A DNA stretch of 64,000 bases from Acidimicrobiaceae bacterium (GTDB taxonomy: Bacteria; Actinomycetota; Acidimicrobiia; Acidimicrobiales; RAAP-2): NCBI GenBank assembly GCA_003133685.1, contig PKYQ01000030.1:40131-104130 (forward strand), in the 5' to 3' direction. The number at the start of each line of letters is the position of its first letter. Positions within the stretch are counted from its first letter, which is position 1. The translations under genes and the position numbers were made by a program. Of the stretch, positions 1 to 8,742 are shown in pieces. The notes under the pieces were generated by a model. It did not search any database and had not been told where the DNA came from. It worked only from the letters and a program-made list of their open reading frames with translations.

Positions 1-993
1 CGTTCGCCGGTGCCGATCGTGGCCGACATCCACTTCCACGTCGAGATGGCCCTCGCGGCCCTCGAAGCCGGCGTCCAGGGACTGCGTCTCAATCCCGGCA
101 ACCTGCGCAAGCCCGAGGAGATAAAGCTCGTCGCCTCCGAGGCGCGCGACCGCGGCGTGCCGATTCGCATCGGCGTGAACGCCGGCAGCCTGCACCCCGA
201 CATCTACGAACGCTTCGGTGGCGCGACGCCCGAAGCCCTCGTCGAGTCGGCGCGACTGGAACTGGCCTACTTCGAAGAGGTCGGCTTTGACGACGTGAAG
301 ATCTCGGTGAAGGCGTCGTCGGTCGCGACCATGATCGCGGCGTACCGTTTGGCCTCCGAGACCTTCGATCACCCGCTGCACCTCGGCGTGACCGAAGCTG
401 GCCCGTTGCCGGGTGGACTCTTGAAGGGCACCGCCGGCATCGCGACATTGTTGGCTGAGGGCATCGGTGACACCCTTCGCTATTCGCTCACGGCCGATCC
501 GGTCGAAGAGGCGCGCGCCGGTCGCACGCTGCTCGAGGTCCTCGGCCTGCGCGAACGAAAGGGACTGGACCTGATCGCCTGTCCCAGTTGCGGTCGCGCC
601 GAGGTCGACGTCATCAAGGTCGCGAACGAGGCGCAGACGGCATTACAGGCGTTGAACGTCCCGATTCAAGTCGCGGTCATGGGCTGTGTCGTCAACGGTC
701 CCGGCGAAGCGCGACACGCGGACTTGGGAATCGCCGCCGGTAAGAAGCGCGGCCACCTCTTCATCAAGGGCAAGATCGTGCGCGTCGTCAAAGAGGACGA
801 GATGGTCGAAGCGCTCGTCGAAGAGGCGAAGATGATCATGGCCGAAGGGGTCGAAGCACGACTGGCCGCGCGCGACGAGGGCGCCGAAGCCGAGGCCGAA
901 GCCGACCGCGCGATGCTGCTCGACGACCGTGGTGCCGACGCGAATCACGCGAGTGAACGCATCGAGAAGATCCGTCGACGCGCCGAGGGCTAA
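1..993 (+). CDS. ispG: 4-hydroxy-3-methylbut-2-enyl diphosphate synthase, 5'-truncated by window edge
   Basis: C-terminal part of the [4Fe-4S] enzyme that reductively converts MEcPP to HMBPP in the non-mevalonate isoprenoid pathway. The frame is open through base 1, so the real start lies outside the window; the GTG at 10 is internal. Seen in the protein: the barrel motif PIVADIHF at the left edge, LRLNPGN, and near the C-terminus the cluster-binding CPSCGR and GCVVNGPGEA. After the conserved end comes a charged Ala/Glu-rich tail of roughly 40 residues that is not part of the family core. proS follows after 43 bases on the same strand, with a possible -10 (TAGGCT, 1007-1012) in the gap, so co-transcription is possible but not required. 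Confidence 0.96.
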   Translation, partial: RSPVPIVADIHFHVEMALAALEAGVQGLRLNPGNLRKPEEIKLVASEARDRGVPIRIGVNAGSLHPDIYERFGGATPEALVESARLELAYFEEVGFDDVKISVKASSVATMIAAYRLASETFDHPLHLGVTEAGPLPGGLLKGTAGIATLLAEGIGDTLRYSLTADPVEEARAGRTLLEVLGLRERKGLDLIACPSCGRAEVDVIKVANEAQTALQALNVPIQVAVMGCVVNGPGEARHADLGIAAGKKRGHLFIKGKIVRVVKEDEMVEALVEEAKMIMAEGVEARLAARDEGAEAEAEADRAMLLDDRGADANHASERIEKIRRRAEG

Positions 994-1036
994 AACGTCG
1001 TTTGGCTAGGCTGTCGCCACGAATCAAAGGAGAATC

Positions 1037-2443
1037 GTGGCCCAGAGTGTTCTGACCCCCCAGAGCGAAGACTTCCCCCGTTGGTATCAAGACGTCGTGG
1101 CCAAGGGCGAAATGGCCGATAACGGGCCGGTGCGCGGCACGATGGTGATCCGTCCCTACGGGTGGTCGATCTGGGAGCGCATGCAGTCCGAGATGGACGC
1201 GCGGATCAAGGAGACCGGGGCGCAGAACGCCTACTTCCCGCTCTTCATCCCCCTGAGCTACTTCCAGCGCGAGGCCGAGCACGTCGAGGGATTCAGCCCC
1301 GAACTGGCCGTCGTCACGCACGCCGGGGGTGAGGAACTGGCGGAACCCATCGTGATTCGTCCGACCTCGGAGACCGTGATCGGCGAGTTCATGGCCAAGT
1401 GGATCCAGAGCTACCGCGACCTGCCGCTCTTGCTCAACCAGTGGAGCAACGTCGTTCGTTGGGAACTTCGTCCGCGATTGTTTTTACGCTCCTCGGAGTT
1501 CTTGTGGCAGGAAGGTCACACCGCGCACGCGACCTACGCAGACGCCAACGCCTTCGCCACGAAGATCCACCTCGAGGTCTACAACGACTTCTTGGAGAAC
1601 GTCCTCGCCGCCCCGACGTACCTCGGCATCAAGCCGGCGAGTGAACGATTCGCCGGCGCCATCAATTCGATGACCGCCGAGGGCATGATGCGCGACGGCA
1701 AGGCGTTGCAAATGGCGACCAGCCACGAACTCGGTCAGAATTTCGCTCGGGCCTTTGACATCTTCTTCCAGAGCGAAGAGGGACAGGCCGAACTGTGCTT
1801 CACGAGTTCCTGGGGCGCCTCCACGCGCATGGTGGGCGGACTCATCATGCTCCACGGCGACGACGACGGACTCGTCGTACCTCCGAGGTTGGCGCCGATT
1901 CAAGTGGTCGTCATCGCCGTGCGCGACGAACCGGACGTGAACGACGCCTGCCAACGAGTCGCGGCGTCACTGAAGTCGGCCGGCGTTCGAGTGCAGATCG
2001 ACCGCGGTCGCGGCAGCTTTGGACGTCGCGTCACCGACTGGGAGATCAAGGGCGTGCCGCTGCGCGTCGAAGTCGGTCCCCGTGATCTAAAGGATGGTTT
2101 GGTGACCCTCGTGCGTCGCGACAACGGAGCGAAGACGCCGCTTTCGTTCGACGCGGTCGCTGCGATGGCCCCCGCGCTCCTGGAAGAGATTCAGCGCGAC
2201 ATATTCGACGGCGCCAAAGTGCGATTGGCCGACGCGACCCATGACGTCACCACCATCGCCGAAGCCATCGAAGCGGCCGAGACGGGGTTCGCTCGACTCG
2301 ACTGGTCCGCGGTCGGTGACTCCGGTGAAGCGGCGTTGAAAGTGGAGGCGATCACGGTGCGCTGCCTCCAGCGTCGAGACGGTTCGATGCCACTCAATGA
2401 CACCGAAGATGACCTGGTGTGCATCGTCGCCAAGTCGTACTGA
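1037..2443 (+). CDS. proS: Prolyl-tRNA synthetase, short archaeal/eukaryotic-type
   Basis: Charges tRNA-Pro with proline in the cytoplasm. At 468 residues it is much shorter than the usual bacterial ProRS (about 570 with the inserted editing domain). Class II signatures are visible: RPTSETVIGEFMAKW near residues 108-122, motif 2 around residues 145-161 (RPRLFLRSSEFLWQEGHTAH), and a C-terminal anticodon-binding domain ending in a tyrosine (KSY), as in the archaeal/eukaryotic-type enzymes. No editing insertion is seen between motifs 2 and 3. GTG start with a good AAAGGAG ribosome site (1026-1032). Followed by an intergenic stretch of 308 bases. Confidence 0.96.
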   Translation: MAQSVLTPQSEDFPRWYQDVVAKGEMADNGPVRGTMVIRPYGWSIWERMQSEMDARIKETGAQNAYFPLFIPLSYFQREAEHVEGFSPELAVVTHAGGEELAEPIVIRPTSETVIGEFMAKWIQSYRDLPLLLNQWSNVVRWELRPRLFLRSSEFLWQEGHTAHATYADANAFATKIHLEVYNDFLENVLAAPTYLGIKPASERFAGAINSMTAEGMMRDGKALQMATSHELGQNFARAFDIFFQSEEGQAELCFTSSWGASTRMVGGLIMLHGDDDGLVVPPRLAPIQVVVIAVRDEPDVNDACQRVAASLKSAGVRVQIDRGRGSFGRRVTDWEIKGVPLRVEVGPRDLKDGLVTLVRRDNGAKTPLSFDAVAAMAPALLEEIQRDIFDGAKVRLADATHDVTTIAEAIEAAETGFARLDWSAVGDSGEAALKVEAITVRCLQRRDGSMPLNDTEDDLVCIVAKSY

Positions 2444-2614
2444 ACAACCCAGTTGAACCATTGAGCCTTCGAAGAGACGATCGGGTTTGTTCCGACATTT
2501 CGGCGAGAAATCCGCGACACGGGCTGCATGCAACACCGCCGCTTTTCGGGAGCTTTGGCACTGACTAGATAAGAATTTTCGATGAATTTTGGCGCCTCTG
2601 CGAACGGATTCCGA
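2444..2614. other. Intergenic stretch between proS and the rimP promoter
   Basis: No convincing gene lies between proS and rimP (2444-2751). The first 170 bases show no clear terminator with a T-run for proS and no ribosome site followed by a sensible frame. The rest of the gap holds a promoter and a terminator-like hairpin, described separately. Confidence 0.5.
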
Positions 2615-2643
2615 TTGTCATCAGGGGTGAAAAATGCTACAAT
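2615..2643 (+). promoter_or_regulatory. Sigma-70-type promoter of the rimP-nusA-infB operon
   Basis: TTGTCA (2615-2620), a 17-base spacer, then TACAAT (2638-2643) preceded by TG one base upstream (extended -10). This is the best consensus promoter in the window. The expected transcription start is near 2650, about 100 bases before the rimP GTG. Confidence 0.75.
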
Positions 2644-2650
2644 TACTGCC

Positions 2651-2713
2651 TACAGTCCGCTCAGGACGTATGGACTCGTTTAAGCGCGGGCCTCGGGCCC
2701 GCGCTTTTTCTTT
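2651..2713 (+). promoter_or_regulatory. Leader hairpins with terminator-like attenuator before rimP
   Basis: Right after the predicted start point a first hairpin forms (TAC-A-GTCC, 2651-2658, with GGAC-GTA, 2664-2670); its GTCC arm could instead pair with GGACT at 2672-2676. Then AGCGCGGGC (2683-2691) pairs perfectly with GCCCGCGCT (2697-2705) around a 5-base loop, followed by TTTTCTTT. This is a textbook intrinsic terminator lying between promoter and rimP, so it should either attenuate the operon or end a short RNA of about 60 bases. Confidence 0.7.
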
Positions 2714-2751
2714 GTCCGGACGTCCGAACGGCATACGGAGAGGAGACGGTC

Positions 2752-3249
2752 GTGGACTTAGAGACACCGCTGCGCTCCCTCCTATCCGATCTCGGACTTG
2801 ACCTCTACGACCTGGAAATGGTCAAGGGGACCCTCAACGTGGTCGTGACCAAGTCGGGCGGGGTGGACCTCGAGGCCCTCACCAAGGCGAATCGCCAGAT
2901 CTCGGAGTGGCTGGACGTGAACGACCCGATCGCCGGACGCTACACGCTGGACGTCTCGAGCCCCGGGCTGGAGCGCAAACTGCGAACGCCGGCGCACTTT
3001 ATTTCGACCATCGGCGAAGTCGTGACGCTGCGTGAACGTCGTAGCGACGCTCCGACGCGCCGACTCGAAGGAACCGTACTCGCGGCCGACGAGACGTCGG
3101 TCACGCTCGAAGACGCCGAACAAGGTCGTGTCGTTGTGTTGATCGACTCCATTGAACGGGCGCGCACCGTCTTTAAGTGGGGCGCTGAGGCGAAGCCCTC
3201 GCCCTCACGGGCCAAGTCAGATGCTTCATCGACGAGGAAGGGAGGGTAG
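2752..3249 (+). CDS. rimP: Ribosome maturation factor RimP
   Basis: Assists late assembly of the 30S subunit. The 165-residue protein has the family layout: N-terminal domain (LRSLLSDLGLDLYDLEMVKG, where the acidic/hydrophobic pattern is typical), the central SPGLERKL motif preceded by YTLDVS near residues 64-75, and an SH3-like C-terminal domain. GTG start preceded by GGAGAGGAG. It is the first gene of the transcription/translation operon, 2 bases ahead of nusA; its leader contains a promoter and an attenuator-like hairpin. A short basic, Ser-rich tail extends beyond the fold. Confidence 0.93.
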   Translation: MDLETPLRSLLSDLGLDLYDLEMVKGTLNVVVTKSGGVDLEALTKANRQISEWLDVNDPIAGRYTLDVSSPGLERKLRTPAHFISTIGEVVTLRERRSDAPTRRLEGTVLAADETSVTLEDAEQGRVVVLIDSIERARTVFKWGAEAKPSPSRAKSDASSTRKGG

Positions 3250-3251
3250 GC

Positions 3252-4454
3252 ATGGCGAACTTTGAATTCCTAGAAGCGTTGGGACAGATTGCACGTGACC
3301 AGAACATCGACGAAGGGGAGTTGCTGATCGCACTCGCCAACGCACTCCTCGCCGCCTACAAGCGCCGTCCGGACTCCGCCGAGGACGCCGAAGTGGAGAT
3401 CAATCCCGAGACCGGTGAGATCAAGGTGTGGGGACTCGAGCTCGACCTCGAAGGCAACGTCACGCGCGAGTGGGACGCCACACCCGAAGACTTCGGACGC
3501 ATCGCGGCCCAAACGGCCAAGCAGGTCTTGATGCAGCTGATTCGAGACATTCAGCGTCGCCAGATGTACGAAGAGTTCGCGAACCGCGAAGGCGACATCG
3601 TCTCGGGCACGGTGCAACAGAACGACAACCGCTACACGCTGCTGGACCTCGGCCGCGTTGAGGCGCTCTTGCCCCAGGCCGAGCAGATCGCCTTCGAGCG
3701 TTACGAACACGGCGCGCGCGTCAAGGTGTACATCGTCGAAGTACGAAAGACCAACAAGGGCCCCCAGATCGTGGTGAGTCGCACGCACCCGGCGCTCGTC
3801 GCCAAGCTCTTCGAGATCGAAGTCCCCGAGATCGCCAACGGTATCGTCGAGATCAAGGCGCTGGCGCGCGAACCCGGTCACCGCAGCAAGATCGCGGTGG
3901 CGTCGAACGATCACATGATCGACCCCGTGGGCGCCTGTGTTGGCGCGCGCGGCAGTCGGGTTCGCAACATTACGAACGAACTGCGCTCAGAGCGCATCGA
4001 CGTCGTGCCCTACAGCGACGACCCCATTGAGTTCATTCAGGCGGCGCTGCAGCCGGCGCGCGTGCGCGAGGTGCGACTCGACGAGACCGAGGGCATCGCC
4101 ACGGTCATCGTTCACGACCAGCAGCTCTCGCTCGCCATCGGCAAAGAGGGGCAGAACGCCCGACTGGCGGCCCGTCTGACCGGTTGGCGCATTGACATCC
4201 GTTCGGAGAACGAAGGGGTCGAACCAGAGGTGGTCGAAGAGGTCTGGACCGCCGGTGACGTCGTCGTGGATGAGACCATCGTGGTCGTGCCCGGCGAAGA
4301 CGGCGAGAGCGCGGCGATCGTGATCGACGACGTCACCGACGCCGAGGGTCACGTCGAAGAGGTCGTCGTCGTCGAAGAGATCGAACTCGAAGTGCAAGTT
4401 GGCGATGGGGCCGACGAGACGGAAGCCGGAGCGGTCGTGGAGGACGAGGCATAG
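3252..4454 (+). CDS. nusA: Transcription termination/antitermination factor NusA
   Basis: Binds RNA polymerase and nascent RNA to control pausing, termination and antitermination. Order of parts: N-terminal polymerase-binding domain (about 1-115), S1 domain beginning at EGDIVSGTVQQ (about 113-180), KH1 (GACVGARGSRVRNI) and KH2 (LAIGKEGQNARLAARLTGW). The last 80 residues are a Val/Glu/Asp-rich acidic tail without the paired AR domains of Escherichia coli NusA, as usual in Gram-positive relatives. Starts ATG 2 bases after rimP with GGAGGG upstream. Its last bases contain the ribosome site and start of ylxR. In many bacteria NusA autoregulates this operon, which fits the hairpin in the leader. 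Confidence 0.95.
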   Translation: MANFEFLEALGQIARDQNIDEGELLIALANALLAAYKRRPDSAEDAEVEINPETGEIKVWGLELDLEGNVTREWDATPEDFGRIAAQTAKQVLMQLIRDIQRRQMYEEFANREGDIVSGTVQQNDNRYTLLDLGRVEALLPQAEQIAFERYEHGARVKVYIVEVRKTNKGPQIVVSRTHPALVAKLFEIEVPEIANGIVEIKALAREPGHRSKIAVASNDHMIDPVGACVGARGSRVRNITNELRSERIDVVPYSDDPIEFIQAALQPARVREVRLDETEGIATVIVHDQQLSLAIGKEGQNARLAARLTGWRIDIRSENEGVEPEVVEEVWTAGDVVVDETIVVVPGEDGESAAIVIDDVTDAEGHVEEVVVVEEIELEVQVGDGADETEAGAVVEDEA

Positions 4455-4696
4455 CGCCGTTACGCACGTGCGTGGTCTGTCGAAGGACCCGTGACGACGC
4501 CGAGATGAATCGAGCCGGGCGTTCCGACGGCACGTGGTATCTCGGTCGAGGACCGGGCCGCGGACTCTGGTGGTGCGACGAAGAGTGTTCGAAAGGACTG
4601 CGCGTGGGACACCTCGTTCGGGCCCTTAAGTCGGGTGCGAGCGAGAGTGACCTCGAAGCCCTGCGGGCTTTAGAAGCGGGTCGCGGACTGCATTAG
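4451..4696 (+). CDS. ylxR: YlxR-family RNA-binding protein, apparent ATA start
   Basis: Small protein of the YlxR (DUF448) family, which sits between nusA and infB in most Gram-positive bacteria and binds RNA or nucleoid DNA. The conserved opening motif RTCVVCRR and the downstream GRGLWWC...C segment are both present. The GTG at 4472 falls inside this motif and would remove the first cysteine. Upstream in frame there is no ATG, GTG or TTG, but an ATA at 4451-4453 overlaps the nusA stop (ATAG) and has a perfect GGAGG at 4439-4443, 7 bases away. I therefore place the start there (81 residues). A sequencing error at the start codon is the alternative. Confidence 0.8.
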   Translation: MAPLRTCVVCRRTRDDAEMNRAGRSDGTWYLGRGPGRGLWWCDEECSKGLRVGHLVRALKSGASESDLEALRALEAGRGLH

Positions 4697-4722
4697 CGGT
4701 GATTGTGGAAGAATAGATAACT

Positions 4723-4742
4723 GTGCCCGCGGAAGCGGGTAC
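4723..4742 (+). promoter_or_regulatory. Leader hairpin with GNRA-type loop before infB
   Basis: GTGCCCGC (4723-4730) pairs with GCGGGTAC (4735-4742) around a GGAA tetraloop, with one G-T pair. It lies between ylxR and the infB ribosome site and has no T-run, so a structural or processing element is more likely than a terminator. Confidence 0.45.
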
Positions 4743-4760
4743 GAGAAGCAAGGGAAGGTT

Positions 4761-7478
4761 TTGGCCCAGAAGAAGATCCGTGTGCACGAGCTCTCCAAAG
4801 AGCTCGGTCTCACGAGCAAAGAGTTACTCACGCTCGCCCAAACACTCGGCATAGGTGCCTCGAGCCCCTCTGCGTCGATTGAGGACGCCCAGGCCGACCG
4901 GATTCGACGCCGCGCCGACGCCGACGGACTGCGTCGCGAGGTCCAGCCCGACGAGGCCGCGAAGGCGGCCAAGGCGACCAAGGCCACGGGCACGAAGAAG
5001 GCGGCCGCGGTCGTGGCCGAACCCGAGGTCGTCCAAGCACCACCGGCGCGCGTCAGTCGCGTCACGAAACCAGTCGAACCAAGTGCGGCGACGCCCGAGA
5101 CGCCCGCGCAAGAGACGCCCTCGGTACCGGCGGTCGCCGAACCAAAAGTCGTTCGCAGTCGTGCGCCGATCGTGAAGCCGGTGCCCACGCGCATCGCTTC
5201 ACCGAGCGGGCCGACGACCATTCGTCCGACGCAACGTTCGGTCTCGGGTGAAGCCGGTGAGGGCGGTTCCCCGTCTACCCGACCTCCACTCAGTTCAACC
5301 GGACGACCGATCCCTCCGCCCCCGGGGCGACCGATGAGTGCGACCGGCCGACCGATTCCGCCACCGCCCGGTGCGCGCCGTCCGATGGGCGCGCCGAGTG
5401 GGCGACCATCCGGTCCCGGCGGTCCGCGACCGATGAGCCCGCGTCCCAATCCCGCGTCACGGCCCGGCGGCCCGACGTCACGGCCCGGCGGCGCCGGTGG
5501 AGGATTCCCGGGACAACGTCCCGGTGCCCCCGCGAGTGGTGCCCCGGGTGGACCGAACCGTGGCGGCCCGCCCAGTCGCGGTACCGGTGGACCTCGAGGA
5601 TCCCAACGCAAGGCCACACGACGTCGCCGTCGCAACGTTGAAGAGCTCGAGCCGACCCAGATGACGACGTGGCAGCCGAGCAATCTGCCCGTTCCCGACG
5701 GTGAGGTCATCATCGAGCGGGGCTCGACCGCGAAGGACGTCGGTCCGAAGCTCAATCGCAGTGCCGCGGACATCATGCGCTTTTTGTTCCTGCAAGGTGA
5801 GATCGTCACGGCCGTGCAGAGCCTGAGCGACGACATGATCGAGCTCTACGCGGCCGAAGTCGGCGCCAGCGTGCACATGGTCGATCCCGGTGAGCAACAA
5901 GAGGCGGCGTTGCTCGCGAAGTTCTTCGAGGAAGACGATCAGGACGACGTGATCCCCGCCGCGCCGCGCCCGCCCGTGGTGACCGTCATGGGTCACGTCG
6001 ACCACGGCAAGACGCTGTTGCTCGACAAGATCCGCCAGACCGACGTGGTCGCTGGTGAAGCCGGCGGTATCACCCAACACATCGGTGCCTACAAAGTGCA
6101 GTGGAAGGGCAAGGCGATCGCCTTCATCGACACGCCCGGTCACGAAGCCTTCACCGCGATGCGCGCCCGAGGCGCCAAGGTCACCGACATCATCATCCTC
6201 GTGGTCGCGGCCGACGACGGCGTCATGCCCCAAACGGTCGAGGCGATCAATCACGCCAAGGCCGCCGACGTGCCGCTTATCGTGGCCGTCAACAAGATGG
6301 ACAAGGCCGACGCCAATCCCGACCGTGTGCTTCAACAGATCAGCGAGTACGGTCTCGTCCCCGAAAAGTGGGGCGGCGACACCATCTGCGTCGAGATCTC
6401 GGCCCTGCAGGGCACTGGTATCGACGAACTGCTCGAACAGGTCCTCCTCGTGGCCGAAGTCGCCGAACTCTCGGCGCGTCCGAGCGGACGCGCCGTGGGC
6501 ACCGTGCTCGAAGCCAACCTCGAAGTCGGTCGCGGTCCGGTCGCCACGGTCATGGTCCAAAAGGGACTGCTCGCGGTCGGTGACCCCGTCGTCGCCGGCG
6601 CCGCCTACGGCAAGGTGAAGGCGCTCATCAACGACCAGGGCAAGCAGATCAAGTCGGCCGGTCCTTCGACGCCGGTGCAGATCCTCGGTTTCAGTGAACC
6701 GCCGTTCGCCGGCGACGAGATGCGCGTCGCGCACGACCTCGCGCACGCGAGGTCCCTCGCCGAAGCCCGCGCCCACCGCGCGCGACTTATCGGACACCAG
6801 CCCGTCGCCTCGACGAGCGGTGCGCGATTGGAAGACCTCTTCGAACAGATCCAGCGCGGCGAGACCGCGACGCTCAACATCGTCTTGAAGGCCGACGTCC
6901 AGGGTTCGCTCGAAGCCTGCACCGAGTCACTGCGCAAACTCGAACGCGACGACGTGAAGCTCGTGATCGTGCACCGCGGTGTCGGCGGTATCACCGAGAA
7001 CGACGTGCAACTCGCCAACGCCTCCAACGCGACGATCATCGGTTTCAACGTTCGACCGGATAAGCGCAGTCGCGACCTGGCGGAGAACGAGGGCGTGCAG
7101 ATCCGTACCTACGAGATCATCTACAAGTTGATCGAGGAGATTGAGTCGGCCATGCTCGGCCTTCTCTCGCCGGTGTACGAGGAGATTGTCACGGGCGAAG
7201 CCGAAGTACGCGAGGTCTTTCGCGTGCCCAAGATCGGCGCCATTGCCGGTTGCTTCGTCCGCGACGGCGTCATCACCCGCGGATCGAAAGTTCGCTTCCT
7301 TCGTGAGGGGACGATCATCTGGAAAGGTTCGATTACGTCGTTGCGTCGCTTCAAGGACGACGCGCGCGAAGTGGCGTCCGGCTTCGAGTGCGGTATCGGG
7401 CTCTCCGACTACCAAGACCTCAAGGCCGGCGACATCATCGAGACTTTCGAAGAGCGCGAGATTCCCAGAACGGCCTAA
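4761..7478 (+). CDS. infB: Translation initiation factor IF-2
   Basis: GTPase that brings fMet-tRNA to the 30S subunit and promotes subunit joining. The 905-residue protein has an N-terminal IF2_N helix-turn segment ([17 protein letters not shown]), a long low-complexity linker rich in Pro, Gly, Arg and Ser (about residues 135-295), a second IF2_N domain, then the G domain with G1 GHVDHGKT (411-418), G3 DTPGHE, G4 NKMD, and domains II-IV. Start is TTG with AAGGGAAGG just upstream; [11 protein letters not shown] is the expected family N-terminus. rbfA follows after 3 bases. The linker length and composition are typical of actinobacterial IF-2. Confidence 0.97.
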   Translation: MAQKKIRVHELSKELGLTSKELLTLAQTLGIGASSPSASIEDAQADRIRRRADADGLRREVQPDEAAKAAKATKATGTKKAAAVVAEPEVVQAPPARVSRVTKPVEPSAATPETPAQETPSVPAVAEPKVVRSRAPIVKPVPTRIASPSGPTTIRPTQRSVSGEAGEGGSPSTRPPLSSTGRPIPPPPGRPMSATGRPIPPPPGARRPMGAPSGRPSGPGGPRPMSPRPNPASRPGGPTSRPGGAGGGFPGQRPGAPASGAPGGPNRGGPPSRGTGGPRGSQRKATRRRRRNVEELEPTQMTTWQPSNLPVPDGEVIIERGSTAKDVGPKLNRSAADIMRFLFLQGEIVTAVQSLSDDMIELYAAEVGASVHMVDPGEQQEAALLAKFFEEDDQDDVIPAAPRPPVVTVMGHVDHGKTLLLDKIRQTDVVAGEAGGITQHIGAYKVQWKGKAIAFIDTPGHEAFTAMRARGAKVTDIIILVVAADDGVMPQTVEAINHAKAADVPLIVAVNKMDKADANPDRVLQQISEYGLVPEKWGGDTICVEISALQGTGIDELLEQVLLVAEVAELSARPSGRAVGTVLEANLEVGRGPVATVMVQKGLLAVGDPVVAGAAYGKVKALINDQGKQIKSAGPSTPVQILGFSEPPFAGDEMRVAHDLAHARSLAEARAHRARLIGHQPVASTSGARLEDLFEQIQRGETATLNIVLKADVQGSLEACTESLRKLERDDVKLVIVHRGVGGITENDVQLANASNATIIGFNVRPDKRSRDLAENEGVQIRTYEIIYKLIEEIESAMLGLLSPVYEEIVTGEAEVREVFRVPKIGAIAGCFVRDGVITRGSKVRFLREGTIIWKGSITSLRRFKDDAREVASGFECGIGLSDYQDLKAGDIIETFEEREIPRTA

Positions 7479-7481
7479 CGC

Positions 7482-7844
7482 ATGGCCCGTTCATCAGGAT
7501 CACATCATCCCTACCCACGTTCGGCGCGGGTCAACCAGATCTTGCGCGAAGTCATCTCAGATGAACTGACGCGGATCTCGGACATCGATGACCGCATCGG
7601 CATCGTGACGGTGACGGGCGTCGAGACCACACAGGACCTGCGCCAAGCCATGGTGTTCTTCGACTCGTTGACGCCCGAGACGAGGATCGTGCTCGAAGAG
7701 CGACGAGCGCAAATCCAATCAGCGGTCAACGTGCAGACTCGCTTCAAGCGCACGCCGAAACTCTCCTTCATGGCCGATCCCGCCGTGGCCAGTGGCGAGG
7801 CCGTCGAAGAGATCATCCGCCGTCAAAACCATGACGACGAGTAA
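7482..7844 (+). CDS. rbfA: 30S ribosome-binding factor RbfA
   Basis: Cold-shock and maturation factor that binds the immature 30S subunit and acts on the 5' end of 16S rRNA. The 120-residue sequence shows the KH-like fold pattern: [14 protein letters not shown] at the start, [21 protein letters not shown] in the middle and [13 protein letters not shown] near the end. It lies 3 bases after infB and its last 14 bases overlap the truB start, so translation is probably coupled. No clear Shine-Dalgarno is seen. Confidence 0.94.
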   Translation: MARSSGSHHPYPRSARVNQILREVISDELTRISDIDDRIGIVTVTGVETTQDLRQAMVFFDSLTPETRIVLEERRAQIQSAVNVQTRFKRTPKLSFMADPAVASGEAVEEIIRRQNHDDE

Positions 7845-8733
7845 CGGCTTGCTCCTCGTCGACAAGCCGCAAGGACTCACGAGCCACGACGTCGTGGCGC
7901 GAGTGCGTCGAATCCTCCACGAGAAGAAAGTGGGCCACGCGGGCACGCTCGATCCGATGGCGACCGGGCTCCTGGTGCTCGCCGTGGGACCGTCCACGCG
8001 TCTCTTGCGATTCGCTCAGTCCGAGACCAAGCGCTACAGCGGTGCCGTGAAGTTCGGCGTCGCGACCAATTCACTCGACGCCGACGGTGTCGTCGTTGAC
8101 AAGCAACCCGTTCCCGCCATGACGCGCGAACTCGTCGACGCCGCGACCTCCGCGATGCTCGGATCACAGCGACAGACGCCGCCGATGGTTTCGGCGATCA
8201 AGATCGACGGCCAACGCCTCCACCAACTCGCCCGTCGCGGCGTCGAGGTCGAACGAACTTCGCGCGAGATCTCGGTCGCCACGTTCACCCTCACGCCGAG
8301 CGACGATGACACGGTGTGGCGTTTCGACGTCGTGTGTTCCGTGGGGACCTACGTGCGCGTGCTCTTGAGCGACTTGGCGGTCACACTCGGCACCGTGGGT
8401 CACCTCGTCGAACTCCGGAGACTCGCCAGCGGCTCGCACACCGTGGAAAACGCAGTGACCTTGGATGAACTCGCCGACAGTGTCGTCGAGGGCAATGAGG
8501 TGCTCGCCCCTCCGGCGGCGTTCGTTACCGCTCTGGAACACGTGACGCTGAGCGACGAACAGACGCGCGCCATGCGAATGGGCCAGCGCGTCACGCTCGA
8601 GGAGAAGTATCAAGGCGATGAGATCGCCGCGATGGACTCCTTCGACGATCTCGTCGGCATCCTTCAGCGGCGCAACGAATCGTGGAAACCTGCGTTGGTG
8701 TTGGCGTCTCGCGATGATTCGGCGCGCGGGTAG
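7831..8733 (+). CDS. truB: tRNA pseudouridine(55) synthase TruB
   Basis: Converts U55 to pseudouridine in the T-loop of tRNAs. Motif [15 protein letters not shown] at the N-terminus and the catalytic Asp in GTLDPMATG (D41) are present, followed by the KRYSG segment, PPMVSAIK and a C-terminal PUA-like part. I use ATG 7831, overlapping the rbfA end, because the protein then starts directly at the conserved core; an earlier in-frame GTG at 7792 would only add rbfA-overlapping residues. 300 residues. ribF follows after 9 bases. Confidence 0.95.
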   Translation: MTTSNGLLLVDKPQGLTSHDVVARVRRILHEKKVGHAGTLDPMATGLLVLAVGPSTRLLRFAQSETKRYSGAVKFGVATNSLDADGVVVDKQPVPAMTRELVDAATSAMLGSQRQTPPMVSAIKIDGQRLHQLARRGVEVERTSREISVATFTLTPSDDDTVWRFDVVCSVGTYVRVLLSDLAVTLGTVGHLVELRRLASGSHTVENAVTLDELADSVVEGNEVLAPPAAFVTALEHVTLSDEQTRAMRMGQRVTLEEKYQGDEIAAMDSFDDLVGILQRRNESWKPALVLASRDDSARG

Positions 8734-8736
8734 TTT
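8731..8736 (+). promoter_or_regulatory. -10 box for leaderless ribF transcript
   Basis: TAGTTT, overlapping the truB stop codon, ends exactly 6 bases before the ribF ATG (8743), and no Shine-Dalgarno is present. The spacing puts the transcription start on the A of ATG. One of nine such boxes in the window. Confidence 0.5.
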
Positions 8737-8742
8737 GCTCAC

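Noticed and set aside
5478..6797. Long open frame antisense to infB (over 400 codons), with similar long antisense frames over pnp, proS, dapC/dapD and nusA
   Set aside because: High third-position GC of the real genes keeps the opposite strand open. These frames have no ribosome sites or family motifs, and the sense genes are unmistakable.
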